Of a stretch of 64,000 nucleotides of DNA, positions 49,423-64,000 are shown one piece after another. This stretch comes from Setophaga petechia. Lineage: Eukaryota; Chordata; Aves; Passeriformes; Parulidae. The DNA lies in assembly GCA_024362935.1 (NCBI GenBank), contig JANCRA010000011.1, positions 5,759,501 to 5,823,500 on the forward strand. Reading direction: 5' to 3'. The position numbers and the translations under genes were made by a program. The first letter of the stretch is position 1. The number at the start of each line of letters is the position of its first letter. The notes beneath the pieces are model-generated. The model saw only the letters and a list, made by a program, of their open reading frames with translations. It was not told where the DNA came from and searched no databases.

Positions 49423-52400
49423 TACATATGGGATTGCAGATGTATCAAAGGGAATGTGATAACTTGTTGAAGAATATCAAACTATATTAAAAGGCACAGA
49501 TGTGTGGGAACTGATGAAAACATGACATTAAGGATGTTCTAGCATTTCCATTTACTTACACCCCTCCCACTGAAAGTGCCTTGAGCATGGTATATATTTA
49601 GCTACAGTTCCTCTTTTAGTCACTTCAAAGTGGAGGAGAATCTGGGTGTAAACAGCCTCAATAAACGACTTCACCAAGAGAATTTCCTGTTCCTCAGATA
49701 TGCTTTTCTCACTATATTTTGTTTCATGATACCAAAAATTCCTTTTGAAAATACACTTTCTAGATCTTAGTGCTCCTAAGAATTGCCTCAAGCATTCTCT
49801 TGCATGAAAATGAGAATTCCTAGTTTGTGGTCCTGATAGAAGTAAGTAATTACTTGGCTAACATTTTGAGGTGTGTCTAATGATTGCACTATGCAATTAA
49901 GGAGGACACAATTAATTTAATACTTGGACTTTTTCCACAGCATGCCACTTCCTAGGGCAACCAATGTTAGTCTAATCCTCAAGAGGAATTTTGCAACTTC
50001 CAAACTTCAGGCTATTCTGCATTACACCAATAGCCTTTGACTAAGGCACTTTTTGGGCAACAAAGCAGTAATTTCAGGGAATGAAAAACTGGCAGAAGTT
50101 TTTTCTCCCAAACAAAGGATGTTCTTTTCCAAGGAAGAATTCCTTGTGAGTCTTTCAGATTAATTAGCTTAATTTTTCCATTGCTTCAACAGGTGAAGGC
50201 AACTGTATATAGACCAAGTATGCAGCTGTATTTTTGCCTTATGTATATGGAAAGGTTTCTCATTTCCTCTTTCTGGTCTAGGACACTCTAATGAATATCA
50301 AAAATCCTCACTTCCACTGAAATGGACTTGTTTTTGATGTGTCACTATTTACACAGTAAGTCATACTAGAGTGATGCCTCAGAATTTTCTCTTCAATATA
50401 AATATTTCAGCACATTGCTTACTGTATTTAATTTTTATTCATGTCTTACACAGAGCTGTAATCAAATTGGCTTGAAATGTTTCTTGTAAAATCATTATAT
50501 AAACCATATTTCTTAAGTAGAAGCATGTATGAAAAGAAACAGATTCATTTTCTGAATTATATGAGTTTATGATAGTATAACAAATCCTTCTGTGTTTTTA
50601 ACATGATTATATGACACTTATGTGGGAAACTGGATTATATATCAAGTAATAAAGTTTCTGTAGACACCTAATAAATCAAGCTGCAAAACAACACAGTCTG
50701 GATTCTCACCCCAGGACTTAAAATCTCTTTCAGGGATAAATAAGGTTTATGTTATTTAATTTTTTATGTTTGTATATTTTATATAAAAATTTTTTTCTAA
50801 ACTAGGTAGCTCCTGGTGAAAGTAACACAAAATTTGTTGTCTATCTTGATAGATACTGGTCCAAAAATTATAATATTAGATGATCCCAAGTTGCAAATAG
50901 TGCCCTTTCTCTTCTTACACCTCCTGTTCTGATGCAGTAACTTCAGAGCTATCACCTTTCACAGGGAATCCAAGCAATGTCATAAAATGCTACATGATAC
51001 CTTGTTCTCCTTCAGCACAACTGTCATTCACTTTGACAAAACTGTGAATGCACATGTATTTGAAATACAACAATCCAAATCAGTGGGGCCCAAGCTATGG
51101 CTTGCAGACCTAACTTGGTCTACCAGAATAATTTCTCTGGTCATCACTTGCTCCTTGCTAATACTGTCCCCCACATCTTTGCAACTCATACTCTGTTTAA
51201 TAGCAAAAAGTGTATTCCCTGCGTGAGTTTACAGCCCCCTTCCTTCAAGTGGATGTAAAGGAATCCATAGCAAGGAAGACTGCAGGCCAGATGGAGGCAC
51301 TTTCAGTGAGCCTGCTGTGGCCTAAGAAACATTACTCCTGACATCAGTCAAGGCTGCACTTCCCACCAAAGGATCTTCACAGTAACGCTGGCAGGCTAAC
51401 AGGCATTTAGAAGTACACTGCTGTTATGGTTCTTAATATTGTTTTCTCAAAAAAGTCCTGCTTCTCCCTCCCAAAGAGCAATTCAGAAATAACTATGGCA
51501 AGTTTTCGGGAGCTTCAGAATTAATTTAGGTCCTGATCTTCACCATCCCTATTCACTGTGGACCAGTTGCATGGACCTAAATGAGTCATGGCTTTCATTT
51601 CAAATTGACTCACATGTTTAGTTGGGTGTGTTTGCATGATAATAGCCCTTCAAATAAAAAATGAGACAGAAGAATCATAGTTTCAAATGCTTTCAAATGC
51701 TTTCTCAGTTGCTTGTGCCAGGACAAGGAAATATCCTCAGCCTACAATGCTGGCCTGGAAAAAAACACTCCTCTGGTAAAAATTCTTTAATATCCACTAC
51801 CATCTATATAATTGTGAGAGCATCTTTCTACAGAAACACCTTTTCTTGAAGCAGAACACTACTCCAGCTGTTACCCTGTGCCTCTCAGGTTTTACATGTA
51901 TCCATTGAGAAAGACCAAAATTAAATATTAAGATAGGTAAGAAAACAGCTCACATGATAGATGAGATAATGAAAATCTAGGTAATTAGATCCATCTAAGG
52001 AAGTATAGGAGCAGTATTAGTTGATGTAATGCAATAATTTAAACCCATATGAACTAAACCTATAATTCTTATACCTATTACTTCAAATAATTTCCAAAAG
52101 TAACAGCTATGCTTTTTAAAGGAACAGGTTAGACAGCATTTGCTGCAAATTATTCACTAAATCAACTATCTACCTGGGGAAAAAGGAAAAACAAACAAAA
52201 AGCCCTATCTTTTTTGGAGAACAAAGTGTTTGTCCAGGAACTGTGTGCTCAAGAGCTTGCCTAGTTTTTTAAGTGTAGTGATTGGAAAGATAACTGCTTT
52301 CCCCTACAGATCTAGCCTTGCTTGTATCATTGCAACTGCATCATCCATGGTACAGGAATATCCTATGATTCACTGACTAGTAAGTCTGAAAGGCAGACAA

Positions 52401-54098
52401 TTTTGTCCGGCATTTTGTCTAGCAATGTGCCAATCTGGCACATTTTCAAGGGTGTGTGAGGTTGTTGCTTTTCCCTTCAGATGGTAAGAGTGTGCTGGGA
52501 AGGCTCAGAGGAGCCAGCTGACACTGCCTCTCATCTCTGTAGCTGTATCCTCTGTGCATGAGGGAGCAGCTACCAGCTCCACCCAAGTCTTGCTGAATTC
52601 CTGTGGCCTCACTTGGATGTTTATCCAAAGATGCTCCATGACCATGGTCTGTGTCATTCAAAATTGGACTATTTGTTGCCTTTCTTTCCTGAGCTATTGC
52701 TCCAGGGAACAGAAGAATGCCAGGATTAGCTATTTTTGGGAGCCCAGATGATGTATAAGGTCAAGGAGATTCAGCCTGTATATTCCTAGGGACTGGAAAA
52801 GCATATCCGCTAACCAGTTAATTTTTTTTTTTTATAGGTTAGAGTGTAATATCAAAACCGTCACTTAGATAGACCATTATGTTCTTCATACTCTCTTGTG
52901 GTCACATTTCAAGTACATCTAATGTAATTATAAATACAGAACCCTGTAGCTTTTAGAGTGACAGCCAGAAATTCATTCCAGCTCAGAGTACAAGGTTCTG
53001 CACTTTAAATACAGCAATGGAGGGGCAGTGAAAAGCTGTAACTCTGTTAGACACTTCCACACATACTTTTTCCTGTTTTATGAAAGTATAATATATTGAA
53101 CAAAAATATATGCAAGCTGAATCCACATCAAAGACATATGTGCTCTTAGTATAAAACCAGAAATTAGTATTTTGTCTTCCTGTTCTACTGACCTTCCAGC
53201 TGCCCGTTTGCTGAAATGCCTTGCTGAATGTACAAGCATGCCCATCATCCTTTACAAGCTCCAGTGCAGGGTTTTGTTGACATTATTATTATTATTACAA
53301 TTCCGGATGTACGCCCTGCCTGTGTTTGCATGCAAGCAAAGAGTGAAGACAAAATCAAATGCTCTCACTCAGATAAAGGTAACATCAAGAAAGCAGGTTA
53401 TGCTGGAGACATTTATCTGCAATTTCCCTGCTGTACAGAGGTTTTATTCTGCTGCTGGCTCTCAAAGACATCTGTCATTTTCTAAGGCTGATTTGCTGGA
53501 TTGCTCAGTTTTATTGTTTCTACCACTGTATTTCCCAAGTACTGCATAATTGCAGTACTTAAAGATATGTTCTTAATTTTGATATCTGTTTGTTTGTTTC
53601 CAGTCACCCTTTAACCTTTACAATCTACACGTATTCTCGTTTAATACACGCTTGCAAATTTCCCAGCAGGGGAGTATAACTCCACTGGAGCACGTCGTAA
53701 AAAAACAAACCCTTTCTGCACCTTGCCATTAGTAACATCAGAGCAAAAGCGACCTACGAAGCCATCGAGCCTCAGCAAGGCTCCCGAGAAAACACCCCTC
53801 TAAACGGAGCCCTCGCCCCATGTCCAGGCTGTTTCTCTCTTTCTGGCAATGCCTCAAAACTCAACCTCAAACCGTGCCAAAGTGGGTCCGAGCCTTCGGG
53901 CATGTGAGCCACGCGTGCCGCGGAGCCCGGCCGCACAGGCTGTCGCCCCTCGGCTCAAAGCCCGGTCACTGGTCGGGGAGGGCTCGTTCCACTGACAGAG
54001 ACGGGCAAGCCGGTGTGTTTGCGGTACAAAGCCCTCACGTAAGAGAGGAAGACGTGTCAAGGGAGCACAAGAGTACCAGTACAGTCAGCGATGCTTGA

Positions 54099-61380
<7,282 letters not shown>

Positions 61381-62745
61381 TAAAATAACTGCTTTCATAG
61401 ACCTTGGTAGCAGTGCTGTCTGTCTCTCTGTGATTTCTGTTGATTGCTAGATACCCAGAAAAATGGGTTCCCAGTGTACTGATTTCTTTAGATTTAGTTT
61501 TATGCTCTGGAAAAAGTGTAATTCTGTCACACCTCACCATAACACAAAGCAGAACTTACTCAGTGTTCTCTTTTTCTGATACAGTTTTGAGTAAGTTTGC
61601 ATCTCTTGCTCTCCTAGGGTGACTTTATGATGCTTGTATCCCCAGTATTCTGTTCTATTTATGCTGGATATTAAGTTCTGCACATTTAAGACTGATTCTG
61701 AGAGCAAAGGGGGCGGGGGGGGAAGGAAGCGTGCAGTTTGTTTTTAGAGGCTGCACTTACTCCCCGCCATTCTCTCTCATGGATTGTGTTGTCTGCAGCA
61801 CAGACAGCGGGAAAGAGCTCTCCTTTGCTTTTAGTTAGTTTTTTTTTAACTAGCTGAGGCAGAGAACTTCCCCAGATTATGGCTTTTCTTTTCTTGGAAC
61901 TGATTGGCCCTGTTCTGGACTGAAAATCCAGAAAAACGCTTGCCTTCTAGGGTAACCTGCTGAATTTTAGACTTGTCAATCACCCATACACAAAAGCATA
62001 TGTGTGTAAACCCAGGACTTGTGCACTGGTTACTGTTAGCACTCAGCATACCCATTTTGCATAAATATTAAAGATATTAAAAATGCTTTAGAGTACTATT
62101 TCCCTAATCCCCAGATCAGAATATCTTAATTTTACAAGTGAGTAAATTAATGAGAAGTATATCAAGTACCTTTACATGACCTTAGCTCTTGAAATAATTT
62201 ATCAGTAAATTTTGGGTATAAGCCTTAAGTGTGAGACCGTTATGAGCATAGAGGTTATGGGTATTTCTGAATTATATTATCTATTAAAACCTCTTCTGAC
62301 AGTGACAGTATTTCAGGCTGTGTTTGACGAACAATTACCATGGTTCTCAGGCTTTCAGTAGGTACTGCAGTAATTTCAGTTTCTCAGTTTTTACAGTCAT
62401 AAAGCTGATGTTTAACAATGCTAACATAGAAAACTAAGTCTAGGACATTTTAAACATACCTTCCTCCCTTGCCCCGAAATTTGTGCACTCTTAAATAGAA
62501 CTATTTCTACTGAATAGAAATAGAAGCTATATAATTTATAGCTTTCATGAAACATGGTTAAAAGGCCTTTGTAAGTGTGGCATCGATAGTCTTGATAAAT
62601 CAAAGAGAAAATAAATGATTTCTTAATCAGCTGTTATTTTAGTCATGAAATGTTATTTTGGGGTAGTAGTTTTTAGTGGCCTTTTCCTTTTTTTTCCCCA
62701 TTTATGTATTTATTTATTTTAATTGACATTGACTCTCCTTTGCAG

Positions 62746-62777
62746 ATCATATAGGTTGTAACATAAATGTTGCTCAG
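62746..62777 (+). other. Candidate cryptic or poison exon in TMEM64 intron 2
   Basis: A classical acceptor (pyrimidine-rich CTCTCCTTTGCAG) and a perfect donor (CAG|GTAAGT) bracket 32 nt. Joined in phase 0 to exon 2 it would add Ile-Ile and then TAG (62,752-62,754), truncating the protein before its last membrane helix. Its length is not a multiple of three. The first two residues coincide with those of the normal next exon (I-I), which may be chance. There is no expression evidence. Confidence 0.3.
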
Positions 62778-63224
62778 GTAAGTGGTAGCTGGGTAGCCTG
62801 AATGTTTTAAAAGGAGTACTAACCTCTTTGAGACCAGTCCTTGGGACGTGACTGAATAACTGAAGGGGAGGCCTTTAGTGGAGAAAGTATTTACATTCTT
62901 CCACTGTCTCTCAGGCTTCTGCTAAGTGCTTTGCCTGGGTGAGCTTTAATGGGATTTTGATTTAGTAAATAGCTCTGAAAATCCTTCACATTTCATGGTT
63001 GTGTATGTATATAAGTATATTTTAAAAATTATTTATCTAGGGAACTAGGTTACTGGTAGCAATATTTCTAAACCAAAGCAAATTTAAATATTTGGGTAAG
63101 CTTCTAGAAAGAAATTTTTTTATCTATTCAAAAAAAATAGATAAAGTGTATAATATCATTGTGAATCTTACATTAGCCAGCTTTTGAAATGTATAGCATA
63201 AATTGATGAGGAGCATCATTTAAA

Positions 63225-63385
63225 CCCCAAGGGTAGTCAAGCACTGGAGCAGAGTGCCCAAAGAAGTGGTGAAATCTCTATTCTTTTACAGTTTTCAAGA
63301 CCTGACTGGACAAAAGTTCTGTTCTGATCTTACAGCCAGCCCTGCTCTGAGCAGCTGGTTGGGCTAGAGACTGCCAGGGGGCCTT
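63225..63385 (+). mobile_element. CR1 LINE remnant
   Basis: A diverged CR1 3' segment is recognisable from 'actggagcagagtgcccaaa', followed by 'gtggtgaaatctct' and the 'agccctgctctgagcagctg' plus 'ggttgggctagaga' block. The expected terminal octamers are lost. It lies in TMEM64 intron 2 in sense orientation. Confidence 0.7.
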
Positions 63386-64000
63386 GCAGCTGCAGTTGTC
63401 CTGTGCTCATACTTGTCAGTTGTCTTAGTGATATTCCAGCACTGTCTGCCATGCTGACAGGTGTTTTAAGCAATAGTACTCAATGTTAAAGAAGGCAGCC
63501 CTACAGTTAGTAATGAAGTTCAGGTTTTAGACTCAGAACCCTAGGTTCTGTTGTAAGTAATATAACTTCTTTGTCTTTTTGAAAGGAAGCTGCAGATTCC
63601 AGCTAGTTAATGTTCTTTTCAAAAGGCAGAGGAACTTGCTTCTTTCAAAGGGATTCTCACTATGAGACACCTTGCTTTTTATTTGAAGATTTTGTTTGTT
63701 TTTTTTTTTCCTAAGGAGGATCTCAGCTGAAAACTTGACTGGTGTTGTATTGAAGAGAGAAGGTGTAAGGATTGCTTTATAACATGTATATGGAGTTCAA
63801 CAGAAAGAAAAAAAACTTACCTTTTCAATGTATATAAATATTTTAAGCTTTGTGTGATGTCTGTGTTCTGATATGCTGGTTACAGTGTTAGCATATGCAG
63901 ATTTAGAGCTACTCAGGGGCTAAGTTCATCTCCCAGTGTCTTGCATGTGAAGCTTTGAGTCAACAGATGCCTTCATGAATCTTGACATTGACAACTTTTT

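Larger units (their letters stand above)
23561..53690. other. Intergenic region between NECAB1 and TMEM64
   Basis: This 30-kb stretch separates the two divergent genes. It is AT rich and contains CR1 (31,386-31,850), LTR-like elements (26,541-26,984 and 43,683-44,418) and the simple repeats listed separately. Frames of 60-190 codons occur on both strands but show no domain, no splice-bounded conserved segment and no resemblance to a known protein. Long pieces such as 32,600-38,000 and 44,500-53,600 hold nothing I can name beyond short repeats. Enhancers or long non-coding RNAs may be here but cannot be seen from one sequence. Confidence 0.6.

Overview
This is a stretch of vertebrate nuclear DNA, almost certainly from a bird and probably a songbird. 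Two genes are recognised from exon translations: NECAB1 on the minus strand and TMEM64 on the plus strand. The repeats are avian: CR1 LINE fragments in both orientations, and solo LTR-like elements of the type common in songbird genomes. Nothing prokaryotic is present (no operons, CRISPR arrays, tRNA or rRNA genes). Species assignment beyond 'bird' is inference.

Layout: 1-22,936 is the 5' part of NECAB1 read right to left. Exon 1 lies in a CpG-rich block near 22,895-22,936, a tiny exon 2 at 19,577-19,600, and exon 3 at 9,844-9,952; later exons lie off the left edge. The introns carry CR1 fragments, an LTR-like element, microsatellites and one exceptional 41-bp perfect inverted repeat (15,053-15,140). 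About 23,200-53,690 is intergenic DNA with CR1 and LTR remnants, simple repeats and no convincing exon. About 53,690-55,640 is a large CpG island holding the promoter, upstream ORFs and first coding exon of TMEM64. Exon 2 is at 61,219-61,374, and the terminal coding exon lies beyond the right edge. The two genes are arranged head to head, about 32 kb apart start codon to start codon, each with its own CpG island.

NECAB1 is a neuronal EF-hand calcium-binding protein and TMEM64 an ER-type VTT/DedA-family membrane protein. Both have been linked to calcium handling in the literature, but nothing here shows that they act together. The points most worth checking are: an apparent 1-nt deletion in the NECAB1 microexon that would break the reading frame; the 41-bp perfect hairpin; a Pro-to-Leu change in the TMEM64 VTT motif; overlapping uORFs (ATGA) ahead of TMEM64; and a splice-bounded 32-nt candidate poison exon in TMEM64 intron 2. 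I found no new multi-gene system.
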